From Vibrio variabilis (GTDB lineage: Bacteria > Pseudomonadota > Gammaproteobacteria > Enterobacterales > Vibrionaceae), in assembly GCF_003263785.1 (NCBI RefSeq), contig NZ_JYJK01000092.1, positions 31,223-95,222 on the forward strand: a stretch of DNA of 64,000 nucleotides, in the 5' to 3' direction. Of this stretch, positions 47,913 to 58,406 are shown one piece after another. The notes below the pieces were generated by a model. That model did not search any database. It had not been told where the DNA came from and saw only the letters and a list, made by a program, of their open reading frames with translations. Made by a program: the position numbers and the translations under genes. How positions within the stretch are numbered: position 1 is the stretch's first letter; each line of letters opens with the position of its first letter.

Positions 47913-50612
47913 TTAAGCTTCAGCTTTCTCTTTTTTAGCTTTAGCAGCTGGCTTCGCTTCTTGGTCTGCTTTCTTCTTGATAACAGTTGTACCTTCGAAA
48001 GTTTCGCCTTCAACGAATGCGTTACCGTAGTAAGCCGCTTTCAGAACTTCTTTAAGCTCAGAGATTAGTGGGTAACGTGGGTTCGCACCAGTACATTGGT
48101 CATCGAACGCTTCAACCGCTAGCTCATCAAGCTTAGCTAGGAAGTCAGACTCAGCAACACCTGCAGCTTGGATAGAAGTTGGGATGTCTAGGTCTTTCTT
48201 AAGCTCTTCCAACCATGCTAGTAGACGTTCAATCTTCTGAGCAGTACGGTCACCAGCTTGGCTTAGGCCTAGGTGGTCAGCGACTTCAGCGTAACGACGA
48301 CGTGCTTGTGGGCGGTCGTATTGAGAGAACGCAGTTTGCTTAGTTGGGTTGTCGTTCGCGTTGTAACGAACAACGTTAGAGATTAGTAGTGCGTTCGCCA
48401 GACCGTGTGGTAGGTGGAACTCAGCACCAATCTTGTGCGCCATTGAGTGACAAACACCTAGGAATGCGTTCGCAAATGCTACACCAGCGATAGTTGCCGC
48501 GTTGTGTACTTTTTCACGAGCGATTGGGTCGTTTGCACCGTTCGCGTAGCTTGAAGGTAGGTACTCTTTAAGCATCTTAAGTGCTTGTAGAGCCTGACCG
48601 TCAGAGTATTCGTTCGCTAGAACTGATACGTAAGCTTCTAGAGCGTGAGTGACTGCATCGTAACCACCGAATGCTGTTAGAGACTTAGGCATGTTCATAA
48701 CAAGGTTCGCGTCCACGATAGCCATGTTAGGCGTTAGTTCGTAGTCAGCTAGTGGGTACTTAGCACCAGTCTCGTCGTCTGTAACAACGGCGAATGGAGT
48801 AACTTCAGAACCCGTACCAGATGTTGTAGTGATACATACAAGCTCAGCTTTTTGACCCATTTTAGGGAACTTGTAGATACGTTTACGGATGTCCATAAAG
48901 CGCATTGCAAGCTCTTCGAAGTGAGTTTCTGGGTGCTCGTACATTACCCACATGATCTTCGCAGCATCCATCGGAGAACCACCACCTAGAGCGATGATTA
49001 CGTCTGGTTGGAAGCTTTGCATTGCTTCTGCACCTTTCTTAACAACAGATAGCGTTGGATCCGCTTCTACGTCGAAGAAAGTTTGAACTTCCATGCCTTG
49101 AGCTTTAAGTAGCTTCACTACTTCATCACTGTAACCGTTGTTGAATAGGAAACGGTCAGTTACTAGGAATGCGCGTTTCTTACCTTCTAGGTCGCTCATT
49201 GCGATTGGAAGGCTACCACGACGGAAGTAGATAGACTTAGGTAGTTTGTGCCACAACATGTTTTCAGCTCGCTTCGCTACAGTTTTCTTGTTGATTAGGT
49301 GCTTAGGACCTACGTTCTCAGAGATAGAGTTACCACCCCAAGAACCACAACCTAGAGTTAGAGAAGGCGCAACGTTGAAGTTGTAAAGGTCACCGATACC
49401 ACCGTGAGTAGTTGGGATGTTTACAAGGATACGTGCAGTCTTCATCTTGTCACCGAAGTAACGGATGCGGTCAGCGTTAACGTCTTGGTTTGTGTACAGA
49501 CCAGATGTGTGACCGATACCACCGATTTCAACCATAGTTACTGCTTGAGCAACTGCGTCTTCGAAATCGTCAGCGCGGAATAGACCTAGAGTTGGAGATA
49601 GTTTCTCGTGAGCAAATGCGTCGTCGTAAGAAACTTTACCTAGACCTTCACCAACTAAAACTTTAGTGTCAGCTGGAACTTTAACGCCTGCCATCTCAGC
49701 GATTGCTGGAGCTGGTTGACCTACGATCTTAGCGTTTAGGTTGCCGTCGATTAGAAGAACTTTACGTACTTTTCTCAGCTTCAGCTTTGTTTAGTACGTA
49801 TGCTTTGTGAGAAGCGAAACGCTCTTTAACTTCGTCGTATACAGAGTCAACAACGATCGCAGCCTGCTCAGAAGCACACACTACGCCGTTATCGAACGTT
49901 TTAGACATAAGGATAGAAGCTACTGCACGTTTGATGTCAGCAGTTTCGTCGATAACTACTGGAACGTTACCTGCACCTACACCGATTGCTGGCTTACCAG
50001 AAGAGTAAGCTGCTTTAACCATGCCTGGACCACCAGTTGCAAGGATAAGCGCGATGTCATCGTGCTTCATAAGAGCGTTAGAAAGCTCTACAGATGGTTG
50101 GTCGATCCAACCGATGATGTCTTTTGGAGCACCCGCTGCTACTGCTGCGTCTAGTACTAGTTTCGCTGCGTCGTTAGTAGAGTTCTTCGCACGTGGGTGT
50201 GGCGAGAAGATGATACCGTTACGAGTCTTCAAAGAGATTAGAGATTTGAAGATTGCAGTAGAAGTTGGGTTAGTGGTTGGTACGATACCGCAGATGATGC
50301 CTACAGGCTCAGCGATAGTCATAGTGCCTAGTTGTCGTCTTCTTCAAGAATGCCACAAGTTTGCTCGTCTTTGTATTTGTTGTAAATGAACTCAGACGCA
50401 AAGTGGTTCTTGATAACTTTGTCTTCAACGATACCCATACCAGACTCTTCAACTGCTTGCTGTGCAAGAGGAATACGAGCTTGGTTAGCTGCTAGAGAAG
50501 CTGCACGGAAGATCTTGTCTACTTGCTCTTGAGAGTAAGTTGCAAATTCCGCTTGCGCCGCTTTAACGCGTGCAACCATTGCATCTAGTTCAGCCATATT
50601 TGTTACAGGCAT
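47913..50612 (-). CDS. adhE: Bifunctional acetaldehyde-CoA/alcohol dehydrogenase (two frameshifts)
   Basis: ~900 residues. N-terminal CoA-acylating aldehyde dehydrogenase (GIICGIVPTTNPTS; catalytic Cys in FDNGVVCASEQA) fused to a C-terminal Fe-alcohol dehydrogenase (GGGSPMDAAKIMWV; SMAHKIGAEFHLPHGLANA). Read in three frames: break 1 at ~50329 (one T missing; repaired as EEDDNLGTMTIAEP), break 2 at the T4 run 49770-49773 (one base too many; repaired as EAEKVRKVLLIDG). AGGAG precedes ATG 50612. It forms spirosomes and makes ethanol in fermentation. The Lys/Ala/Glu-rich tail (KKADQEAKPAAKAKKEKAEA) is longer than in E. coli. Confidence 0.95.
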
Positions 50613-51269
50613 AATGAATCTCCTAAAATAAAAAAACTAAAAACTTTTTAGTAAGTTAGCTACTTCTGCTAATGAATCTCTTAACTACAGAACAACTCTA
50701 CTTAGTAAACTGCTTTCAGAGCTGAGTATAATCTTTCACGCTTTGAAAAAAATTGACTCAGATCAGTTCTGAAAAGTAATTTACCTACATAGTAGTAACC
50801 CCAAAGGGTTGCGCGACGTAAGCTATTGTTTTTAAAAGTGTTACCCGAGTAAAATACCGAGGTCAAAAAAACACCGATCAGTATTTTTTTTTCATATTCC
50901 CATGCAGTTGTGTAAAAAAGTTTCACTTTTGTACCAGAAAAACAAGTAAAACGTCGCTCTCGTGCTACTAAGTATATGTAGATGACATTAGTTTCTTTCA
51001 ACCCATGACACAAAAATAATCAAAATTAGACATGCCCAACACTTTAGCAACAAAAAGGTATGTTACCCACGCTGTGGCACGAACTTTTCCTTCACATTCC
51101 ATTCATATCTTCACATCACGTCGAACGGCTGATTCACTGACGTTATACGTTAAAAATAGTCATCAAGTTTTAGTCGATTCTCTGCCCACAATGTCGTACA
51201 TTAGCCGCACTTTTTACCCGGGCATAAATGCCTTGCATTGTGTCCCTTTTCTATCATCGAGATTCGTCT
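50613..51269. other. 657-bp divergent intergenic region upstream of adhE and ychE
   Basis: No credible coding sequence; short frames here lack ribosome sites and family resemblance. AT-rich, so probably a long adhE leader and promoter. TTGAC-TCAG-ATCAG (50753-50766) is a partial match to the FNR consensus TTGAT-N4-ATCAA (8 of 10). CTAAAAA-C-TTTTTAG near 50640 is a small hairpin in the leader. Neither is proven. Confidence 0.4.
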
Positions 51270-51908
51270 ATGAGTAGCATCGAATTTGCAATCTATTTGC
51301 AGTTTTTCTTAGGTTTGGTCGCTGCGGTAAACCCTGTTGGGATCATGCCAATTTTTGTGTCTTTAACCAGCCACATGTCTCCAGAAGACAAGAACAAAAC
51401 GGCTGCGACAGCCAATATTGCCGTTGCCGTTATTCTGATCACCTCACTGCTGGCAGGTCAGATACTTTTGGATATGTTCAGTATTTCTCTCGATTCGTTC
51501 CGTGTTGCGGGCGGCTTGCTGCTTCTTAGCATCGCCTTTTCGATGATGTCGGGTAAACTCGGTGAAGATAAACAGAACAAACAAGAGAAGTCCGAGTACG
51601 TCAGTAAAGAGCAGATTGGTGTTGTGCCCCTAGCCATGCCTTTGATGGCAGGCCCTGGTGCAATCAGTTCGACCATTGTTTATGGTGCTCGTTATCCTGG
51701 GATGGTGGAAACGGTTGGTATCATTGTTAGTGTGGTAGTGTTTGCGCTCTGCTCTTGGTTATTGTATCGCTCGGCGCCGCTTATCGTTCGCTTCTTGGGA
51801 CAAACAGGCATCAACGTGATCACACGTATCATGGGTCTGATCCTAGGTGCGCTGGGTATTGAATTTATGGCCAACGGGTTAAAAGCCCTATTCCCTGGCC
51901 TTGCATAA
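51270..51908 (+). CDS. ychE: MarC-family inner-membrane protein (YchE)
   Basis: 212 residues, six predicted membrane helices, MarC/UPF0056 family: LVAAVNPVGIMPIFVSLTS near the start, then AMPLMAGPGAISSTIVY and TRIMGLILGALGIEFMANGL. Function in this family is unsettled. It adjoins adhE as in E. coli. The ATG at 51270 gives the family start; an in-frame ATG at 51228 would add 14 unconserved residues. Confidence 0.92.
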   Translation: MSSIEFAIYLQFFLGLVAAVNPVGIMPIFVSLTSHMSPEDKNKTAATANIAVAVILITSLLAGQILLDMFSISLDSFRVAGGLLLLSIAFSMMSGKLGEDKQNKQEKSEYVSKEQIGVVPLAMPLMAGPGAISSTIVYGARYPGMVETVGIIVSVVVFALCSWLLYRSAPLIVRFLGQTGINVITRIMGLILGALGIEFMANGLKALFPGLA

Positions 51909-51944
51909 CCAGCCCTGCGACTCTCTCATTCTTTGATTATCTTC

Positions 51945-51980
51945 ACTCAAGCACTTTGCCACTAAAGTGCTTGAGTTCCT
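51945..51980 (+). terminator. Terminator after ychE
   Basis: 13-bp perfect stem (ACTCAAGCACTTT / AAAGTGCTTGAGT) with a 6-nt loop, then TTCCTCTT. The T-run is weak, but the stem is long. Confidence 0.7.
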
Positions 51981-52056
51981 CTTATAAAGCGTAAAACTGC
52001 CCCTTGGCGATTCTTGGGTATATACTAGCCATATTGACGGCTTATAGACTCTTGCT

Positions 52057-52911
52057 ATGGAAAACAACCGCTTAAAGCACAAGCTTTACATCATTATCTT
52101 TGGTCATCACACCCGTGCGGGTCGAATTTTTGATATTACTCTTATCATTGCTATTTTGATGTCACTCGCTGTACTGGTGTTGCACTCAATCGAAGGATTT
52201 TCTGCCGAGTGGAATCACACCTTTGTGATGCTCGAGTATTTCTTTACAGCGCTCTTCACTATTGAGTATTTAGTGCGCCTGTACTGTTCACCAAAACCCA
52301 GGGCCTATGCTACTAGCTTCTACGGCGTTGTAGACTTGCTCTCGATTTTACCGACCTATTTGGCTCTTCTTTTCCCTTCGGCTACCTTTATGGGTGTCAT
52401 TAGATTGCTTCGTGTGATGCGAATATTCCGTATCCTGAAGCTAGTTCGCTATTTGCAAGACTCGAATGTTCTGCTGCGTTCGCTGTTGATGTCACGCCGT
52501 AAAATCTTTGTTTTCTTCAGCACCGTCGCCATATTGGTGACCATTTTTGGTTCACTCATCTACGTAATAGAAGGTCCCGAGAACGGGTTTACCAGCATCC
52601 CACAAAGCATCTATTGGGCGATTGTGACTATTACTACCGTTGGGTATGGCGATCTCGTGCCAAGTACGCCGCTTGGTAAAGGTTTGGCATCGCTCACTAT
52701 GTTACTTGGCTACTCCATCCTTGCTGTTCCCACCGGGATAATCACCGCTGAACTCAATCAAGAAATGAAAACCCATAGGAACTTGGTGAAATGCCCAAAC
52801 TGCTCAAAATCAGGTCATGAAAGTGATGCGCTGCATTGCAAGCATTGCGGTAGTGAATTGGCGACACCAGACAAAAGAATTGTTGACGTCGATTCGGAAG
52901 AGATGAAATAG
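52057..52911 (+). CDS. Voltage-gated K+ channel with C-terminal zinc ribbon
   Basis: 284 residues. Six-helix channel: S1 (FDITLIIAILMSLAVLVLH), S4 with regularly spaced arginines (RLLRVMRIFRILKLVRYL), pore helix and filter TTVGYGD in AIVTITTVGYGDLVP, and S6. The cytoplasmic tail carries a four-Cys zinc ribbon, CPNC-x13-CKHCG (residues ~247-268), then an acidic end. Prokaryotic Kv channels of this form are common in Vibrio; the zinc ribbon fusion suggests metal or redox gating or assembly control (inference). Confidence 0.9.
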   Translation: MENNRLKHKLYIIIFGHHTRAGRIFDITLIIAILMSLAVLVLHSIEGFSAEWNHTFVMLEYFFTALFTIEYLVRLYCSPKPRAYATSFYGVVDLLSILPTYLALLFPSATFMGVIRLLRVMRIFRILKLVRYLQDSNVLLRSLLMSRRKIFVFFSTVAILVTIFGSLIYVIEGPENGFTSIPQSIYWAIVTITTVGYGDLVPSTPLGKGLASLTMLLGYSILAVPTGIITAELNQEMKTHRNLVKCPNCSKSGHESDALHCKHCGSELATPDKRIVDVDSEEMK

Positions 52912-52920
52912 CAAAGACAG

Positions 52921-52944
52921 AAAAGCCCTCTTCCGAGGGCTTTT
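52921..52944. terminator. Bidirectional terminator between channel gene and asd
   Basis: AAAAGCCCTC-TTCC-GAGGGCTTTT, a perfect 10-bp stem and symmetrical A/T flanks, between convergent genes. Confidence 0.9.
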
Positions 52945-52984
52945 CAATGACGCTTTCTTCACATTAACAATGAGGAGCGAGAAC

Positions 52985-54102
52985 TTAACCAGCCTTCTCA
53001 GCCAAGATAATACGCAGTGTACGACGCAGTGGCTCTGCCGCGCCCCATAATAGCTGATCACCCACAGTGAAAGCGTTAAGGAAGTCGTTACCCATCGCCA
53101 TTTTTCTTAGACGACCCACAGGGATAGACATGGTGCCTGTCACTTTCGCTGGCGTCAGCTCTTGTGCGGTGATGTCGCGATCGTTTGGAATCACTTTCAC
53201 CCAATCGTTGTGCGTTGCGATGATTTCTTCGATTTCATCCATCGGTACATCTTGCTTAAGCTTGATAGTCAGCGCCTGTGCGTGACAGCGCATCGCACCG
53301 ATACGTACACAAGTGCCATCAATCGCGATTGGGCTGTCTTGCAAGCCTAGGATCTTGTTCGCTTCAACACCGGCTTTCCACTCTTCTTTGCTCTGGCCAT
53401 TTTCACGCTTCACATCGATCCATGGGATCAGTGAACCTGCTAGTGGTACACCAAATTGATCCGTTGGGAACGAAGAAGAACGGATAGTTTCAGCCACTTT
53501 ACGGTCAATATCGAGAATAGAGCTTGCTGGGTTGGCCAGTTCAGACGTCACACAGTCGTTCACCACACCCATTTGAGAGATAAGCTCACGCATATTCTTA
53601 GCACCAGCGCCCGACGCTGCTTGGTAAGTCATCGCACTCATCCACTCAACCATGCCTTTCTCGTACAAGCCGCCAAGACCAAGAAGCATCAAGCTAACGG
53701 TACAGTTACCGCCAACAAAGGTGTTCGTGCCCTTGATTAGACCGTCTTGGATTTGACCAAGGTTCACTGGGTCTAGGGTAATGATTGAATCTTTGTCCAT
53801 ACGGAGAGTAGAAGCAGCATCAATCCAGTACCCTTTCCAACCCGCTTGACGAAGCGCTGGGTAGACTTTCTCAGTGTAGCTGCCACCTTGACAGGTGATC
53901 ACTGCGTCCAGTTGTTTTAGGCTTTCAATATCAAAAGCGTCTTGTAGAAGGCCGGCATCTTTACCAAAGTTTGGTGCAGGGATGCCAATTTGAGATGTGC
54001 TGTAGAATACGGGCTCGATGACATCAAAGTCTTTTTCTTCGACCATGCGCTGCATAAGTACCGAACCACCATGCCACGCCAACCGACTAAACCTACTCTC
54101 AT
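52985..54102 (-). CDS. asd: Aspartate-semialdehyde dehydrogenase (one frameshift)
   Basis: ~372 residues. NADPH-dependent reduction of aspartyl phosphate, the branch step to lysine, diaminopimelate, threonine and methionine. The start [12 protein letters not shown] is the family N-terminus; the frame breaks near 54066 and one added G gives [14 protein letters not shown]. Catalytic Cys is in [14 protein letters not shown], with the later [14 protein letters not shown]. The gene is essential in most bacteria, so the break is almost certainly an error. No lysine riboswitch is visible in the ~175 bp upstream. Confidence 0.95.
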
Positions 54103-54247
54103 TGAATTACTCTCCGTGTGAATTGAAATTAAGGCTCCCCCATCTATAAAATTTTCCGAGCCATAACACAAGAGCTAATTCACAAATTAAAGCAACTTTT
54201 TTCACAAACCCAACCAGTTAGCCGCCCATAATCGTTTGATACATAGT

Positions 54248-54273
54248 AAAAAGACTCTTTTCAGAGCCTTTTT
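54248..54273 (-). terminator. Weak terminator after the bitopic lipoprotein gene
   Basis: GGCTCTGA / AGAGTC-type stem with one mismatch and T5 on the minus strand, just past the stop at 54279. Confidence 0.5.
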
Positions 54274-54278
54274 CACCA

Positions 54279-55526
54279 CTAGTTTGCTGTTTTGGTTTCT
54301 TTTCTCAGTTGAGCCCTTTTACCTAGCGCATAGCCAAGCCCTAGGGGAGCAAAGAAGATCACTAAAATGAACAAAATAAAGTAAACAATGGTGCTCTTAA
54401 TCAACTGAATTAGCTTTTCGACGGCAAGAGTTACGACATCCTGAGAAATTTTGTCGAGATCTTGAGCTAACAACTCTCGCTCGCTATTGACGATGACGGC
54501 AATCTCCTTGCGCTCACGTTCAATCATCTTAATAAGCTCTTCGCGTTCGCGCGCCACCATGTCATCGAGTGCCTGACGCTCTGCACTAAGTTGAGTGAGC
54601 TTATCTTGGGTCTTAACATCTAAATCGTTAAGTAGCGGCTGAAGTTCAATCGCCATTTTTTGAGCTAAATCGCGCATATATTCAGGGTTGTTTTCAACAA
54701 AGTCTTTAAACGCATCGGCACTGATTTGGAAGCTCTTAATCGCGCCGCGAATATCATCACCACTCACATTACTATTGAGCGCAATCAGCTGGGCTTTCCA
54801 CGTCATCAGCTTAGGTGTTTGCTCCGACATTAACGACAATCTATCAGACACATCGGAAAGCGCCTCTGGCATGGTACCAAGCGTTGTCGTCACTTCACTT
54901 TCATCGATACCCTCGGATTTCAACCATTCTCGATAAGCCGGCACTCGGGCAAAGCTTAAGTTTTCAAACGGATGTAGCGCCGCAAACTGGTCAACAAAGG
55001 CCTTGGTTGAGCCATAGCTATCCGATTTAAACAACGACTTTGCCAACTGATCGATTTCTTGCCTCAGCTTAGTCGCCGTTTGAGCCGCCTCTTCAGTGAC
55101 AAACAGTGTTTTACCATTGCCGTTTATAAAAAACTGCTCCATTTGCACCGTAAATACCCAGGTATCTATGAGACCAGCCGTTGGAGACACTTGATAAGCG
55201 GATTGCCCTAACCCTTCTTCAGCATGGATCTTCCAGAGTAAAATATGAGATTGATTCACTATGTCAGTTTCATCATACTTGGCGGCTAAAGAGTCGGAGG
55301 TTGCTTCGACTTGAGTAAAGAACTCACGACTAAACTCACGCGTCATTAAGCGCATATTGAGCTCTTGCTTCGTCAGTGGCGTGGTTTGGCTATCGAGCTG
55401 AATTTCTAGCAATGAACAGCCAGAAATTAGAGAGATAAACAGCATTAGAAGTGCGCAGCGCAAGCGGTGCATTGGTTTCATCGTAAGCCTCAACGTCGAA
55501 AAGTAGCGAGTGTTTAGTGACTTCAA
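54279..55526 (-). CDS. Lipoprotein with coiled coil and C-terminal membrane helix
   Basis: 415 residues, no known family. Lipobox LISGC near residue 37; the residue after Cys is Ser, which favours outer-membrane sorting. A helical body follows, then a strongly charged coiled coil (~295-365; MVAREREELIKMIERERKEI), and finally a membrane helix (~378-400; IVYFILFILVIFFAPLGLGY) with a basic tail. As built, it could span the periplasm between the two membranes. The true start may be Met16 or Met19 (MKPMHRL). It lies 110 bp after a membrane Hpt protein on the same strand, possibly one operon. Confidence 0.7.
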   Translation of the reverse strand: MKSLNTRYFSTLRLTMKPMHRLRCALLMLFISLISGCSLLEIQLDSQTTPLTKQELNMRLMTREFSREFFTQVEATSDSLAAKYDETDIVNQSHILLWKIHAEEGLGQSAYQVSPTAGLIDTWVFTVQMEQFFINGNGKTLFVTEEAAQTATKLRQEIDQLAKSLFKSDSYGSTKAFVDQFAALHPFENLSFARVPAYREWLKSEGIDESEVTTTLGTMPEALSDVSDRLSLMSEQTPKLMTWKAQLIALNSNVSGDDIRGAIKSFQISADAFKDFVENNPEYMRDLAQKMAIELQPLLNDLDVKTQDKLTQLSAERQALDDMVAREREELIKMIERERKEIAVIVNSERELLAQDLDKISQDVVTLAVEKLIQLIKSTIVYFILFILVIFFAPLGLGYALGKRAQLRKETKTAN

Positions 55527-55635
55527 CAGTACGGTGAAGCCACTAAACTATATATTACCGCCACTATAAATCGCCCAAGTAAAATTCACGTTAACTATTG
55601 ATATTTATAGCCTAAATTTCGCGATTTACTAGACG

Positions 55636-56979
55636 TTATTGTTGGCTTTGGTTGGAGATGTAGTCCTCAGCCGACACAATCGCTTGTTTAAGGCGCTGCT
55701 CGAGTTTATCTATCGCTTCAGAGTCTATGGCTTGGGTCTGTTTTAGTTGCAACTCAGCGGTAATGGCCGTTTGACGAAGCTGCTCGGCAAAGATGCTACC
55801 AGACACCCCTTTTAGGGTATGGGCGACACGGGTCGCTTGGTCAATATCGCTTTCAGCAAGGTTGCGCAACTTATCGGCATCTTGACTGTGCTCGGAAACA
55901 AACACGCCGAGCAGTAGTAGCATCGACTCTTTGTCTCCATCCAACGTATTGAGCATTTCAGAAAACTGGATTGGCGCGCCTTCCTCATCCATCTCTTCAG
56001 ACTCCGAGACTACCTCATCACCCACGACTTCGAGCTCGACTCGCTCTGCTTCGTTCAGCGACTCTACCTCTAAAGAAGACGGAGGCTCGTCATCAAGTGG
56101 TGTACGATTTTCGGTTTTTACCTTTTGTGGTTCATTGGCCTTATTCAACTGTGGCTCACGAGTCACCGAATCGGGTTCATACGCCTTTAAGTCATCATGA
56201 CCACTCGTCAATAGTGATTCAGGCTGTTTTCTGACACTGCACAGCAGTAGACACACAATCGCAACAAGGCTGGCTAATACGACTATCAATACTTGTCTAT
56301 TCACTGCGCGCTCAGATTGCATTTCGCGCAGCGACAGTTCTGTCATAACGGGATGGTTCACCACACGTTCAACCAAAAACTCAGTATTCGCTGCTTGTGA
56401 TAGCAGCACCGATGCTTGCGAGTTGAGTTCCAAAACGTGCACACGGTCTCCGCCAGAGAGCCCATAGGCCTCGCGCTGAATGTCTTCAAGCTTCAAATAC
56501 ACTTGACGCGGTTCAACCGTGTCATTAAATAAAGTATCCAGTACCACCGCAGAGAGTCGGTCACTCAGCGAGACTGCTTCTGAGCTCAGCCGTGTTGGTT
56601 TGGCATTAATGCTAGCAATAAAGGTATCCATGCGCGCTTCATCTTGTGCGAGGAGCTGAGCCTGCTCCACAAATCGTTCAAGTAGATAGACGGTATGAGA
56701 AACATCCGAGAGCAAATCCGATTGAGTCAATGATTTGAGCTGCACGGTTTGGGCATGTATAAGCTGTATTTCAAGCTCAAGTTGCTCAGAAAAACGTGAG
56801 CGATAAGGCTGTGCTAAGAACAGGGTTTGCCTTAGTTTGTCGATGCTAAATGAAATTTCATCAATGAGGTGGGTAATTTTCTCTTCTTGCGACGAGATAT
56901 ACACCACTATAGCCACGGCAATAGACCATAACAGCACTATGGTTACGGCAAAGCCATTAAGACGTTTTAATACATTCAA
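55636..56979 (-). CDS. Membrane-anchored Hpt phosphotransfer protein without kinase domain
   Basis: ~447 residues. Helix 1 (~8-30; GFAVTIVLLWSIAVAIVVYI), a ~200-residue periplasmic helical sensor, helix 2 (~230-250; VLIVVLASLVAIVCLLLCSV), an acidic linker, then a C-terminal Hpt domain with phospho-His in ATRVAHTLKGVSGSIFAEQL. No histidine kinase or receiver domain is present, so it must take phosphate from another protein. The frame is open to 57036, but TTG 56979 has GAGGGA upstream, and the longer version would run into the yejK terminator, so I use 56979. Confidence 0.78.
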   Translation of the reverse strand: MNVLKRLNGFAVTIVLLWSIAVAIVVYISSQEEKITHLIDEISFSIDKLRQTLFLAQPYRSRFSEQLELEIQLIHAQTVQLKSLTQSDLLSDVSHTVYLLERFVEQAQLLAQDEARMDTFIASINAKPTRLSSEAVSLSDRLSAVVLDTLFNDTVEPRQVYLKLEDIQREAYGLSGGDRVHVLELNSQASVLLSQAANTEFLVERVVNHPVMTELSLREMQSERAVNRQVLIVVLASLVAIVCLLLCSVRKQPESLLTSGHDDLKAYEPDSVTREPQLNKANEPQKVKTENRTPLDDEPPSSLEVESLNEAERVELEVVGDEVVSESEEMDEEGAPIQFSEMLNTLDGDKESMLLLLGVFVSEHSQDADKLRNLAESDIDQATRVAHTLKGVSGSIFAEQLRQTAITAELQLKQTQAIDSEAIDKLEQRLKQAIVSAEDYISNQSQQ

Positions 56980-57034
56980 CCGTCGTTCCCTCTCAACAAC
57001 AATAAGGCTTATCCCTGACCTTTCTTGAGCATGC

Positions 57035-57062
57035 AAAAAAGCGCTACCAAGTAGCGCTTTTA
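57035..57062 (-). terminator. yejK terminator
   Basis: GCGCTAC-CAA-GTAGCGC stem flanked by A6 and T-rich sequence, a few bases after the yejK stop. Confidence 0.85.
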
Positions 57063-57067
57063 TCTGC

Positions 57068-58066
57068 TTAACGATTTCGAGTCAGTTGATCTCTTAAATT
57101 CGGCGGTGTGCCTTTGATAGTAAGAGTATCGGTATCTGGATCGTAAAACACGCGCTCACCTAGAAGCAGGCTATCAAAACTCAGATTCAATCCGCCACCC
57201 GCACCGACAAACTTTGTGAGCTTACGTACCGTCGAGCGATCGGCTGGAAAACTCTCTTCCAATTCATAGCCTTGTTCTTGAGTGTAATCTAAAAAGCTCG
57301 AGCCTTCATTACTAGGAAGCTCACCAGAAAGCTCTTTGATTTGCACTTCGTCGCCCGTTTTTAGCTGATCACTACAGTAGTCGTAGACCTGCTTTTTGTA
57401 GTTAACGGTTTCATCTTTATCAAGCTGTGCGTCGGCGCAGTAATCTTCTACTGCTTGCATCAACAATGTGTTTTGCTTTTTAGTGTCCAGACCCACTTCT
57501 GCTTGAAGAAAGTCTAAGAAAAAGTCAGCGACTTTGCGCCCTACGCGACCTTTGATATAAGTCAGATAGCGGTTTGAGCTTTTATCCAGGCCGTAACTGG
57601 TTAAATCGATACGCGCGGCGATATCCATTTTTGCAATATCAAGGTAATCGATGGAACCGATGTTCAATCCTTCGGTGACTTGCAAACTGTTGTACGAAGG
57701 CAGCAAACCGATAAACAGATAATCCGTTGCGAGTGACTGATACTGAGCCATCACCAATGTGCCCGCTTCTGCAAACGGGTATTTGGCAAGCTCGGTTTTA
57801 AGGCGCTCAGCACTTTGCTGAGAGAAGCTATAGAAGTCTTTTTCACCCTTTAATAGATCGCTTAGCCAAATTTGAAAATCACTCTCACTGGTAAAGGAAC
57901 CAAATCCTTTTCCTGCTTTCGAATTAAAGACACGGTGCAGTTCCGCCACTAAGGTTTCGGTTGAATTGTCGTTGTTCAGCATCTCTTCGCGATATTGAAC
58001 GACGAGCTCTTCCTGCTCATTTATCGCTAACTGGTGTAAAATTACGTTAGATAGGTTCAAACTCAT
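57068..58066 (-). CDS. yejK: Nucleoid-associated protein YejK (NdpA)
   Basis: 332 residues, the size of E. coli YejK (335), a spermidine-nucleoid protein associated with topoisomerase IV/DNA. Conserved: IGLLPSYNSLQVTEGLNIGS, IDYLDIAKMDIAARIDLT, LTYIKGRVGRKVADFFLDFL and the C-terminal SFDSLLLGERVFYDPDTDTL. Divergent from yejL, as in E. coli and other gamma-proteobacteria. Confidence 0.95.
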   Translation of the reverse strand: MSLNLSNVILHQLAINEQEELVVQYREEMLNNDNSTETLVAELHRVFNSKAGKGFGSFTSESDFQIWLSDLLKGEKDFYSFSQQSAERLKTELAKYPFAEAGTLVMAQYQSLATDYLFIGLLPSYNSLQVTEGLNIGSIDYLDIAKMDIAARIDLTSYGLDKSSNRYLTYIKGRVGRKVADFFLDFLQAEVGLDTKKQNTLLMQAVEDYCADAQLDKDETVNYKKQVYDYCSDQLKTGDEVQIKELSGELPSNEGSSFLDYTQEQGYELEESFPADRSTVRKLTKFVGAGGGLNLSFDSLLLGERVFYDPDTDTLTIKGTPPNLRDQLTRNR

Positions 58067-58150
58067 TGTGAATTTATCATGGTTGCTGTTTCGTTTGTGA
58101 TGCAGAGTAGGGTATCATAAGCCGCTTTCATTATCATTAGCAGAGTCTTT

Positions 58151-58378
58151 ATGCCAATTACATCTAAATATACCGACCAACAAGTTGAAGACATCCTTGC
58201 CGAAGTTGCCGCTGTTCTAGACAAGCACGGTGCAAGCGCTGAACTTTCACTGATGATTGCAGGGAATATCGCAACCAATGTCTTAAATCAAAACGTTGCG
58301 CCTTCACAACGCCAAGCAATTGCGGAAAAATTCTCTAAGGCTTTGATTTCATCATTAGAAACTAAAGATCAACACTAA
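58151..58378 (+). CDS. yejL: YejL family protein (DUF1414)
   Basis: 75 residues, mostly helical, UPF0352/DUF1414 type ([40 protein letters not shown]). Function unknown. It sits between yejK and yejM in the conserved order, and yejM begins 28 bp later, so the two are likely co-transcribed. Confidence 0.93.
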   Translation: MPITSKYTDQQVEDILAEVAAVLDKHGASAELSLMIAGNIATNVLNQNVAPSQRQAIAEKFSKALISSLETKDQH

Positions 58379-58406
58379 TCTTTACAACGGATAGATTACA
58401 CGGCAG

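Noticed and set aside
50905..50930. Rex-type operator upstream of adhE (TTGTGTAAAAAAGTTTCAC)
   Set aside because: Arms match poorly when folded back (only GTG and AA pair in register), and I cannot confirm that a Rex protein is present.
51032..51277. 81-codon frame ahead of ychE
   Set aside because: Lies in AT-rich promoter DNA between divergent genes, no ribosome site, no domain; overlaps the ychE start.
54103..54278. Lysine riboswitch upstream of asd
   Set aside because: No conserved lysine-riboswitch segments or terminator/antiterminator pair in the ~175 bp upstream on the minus strand.
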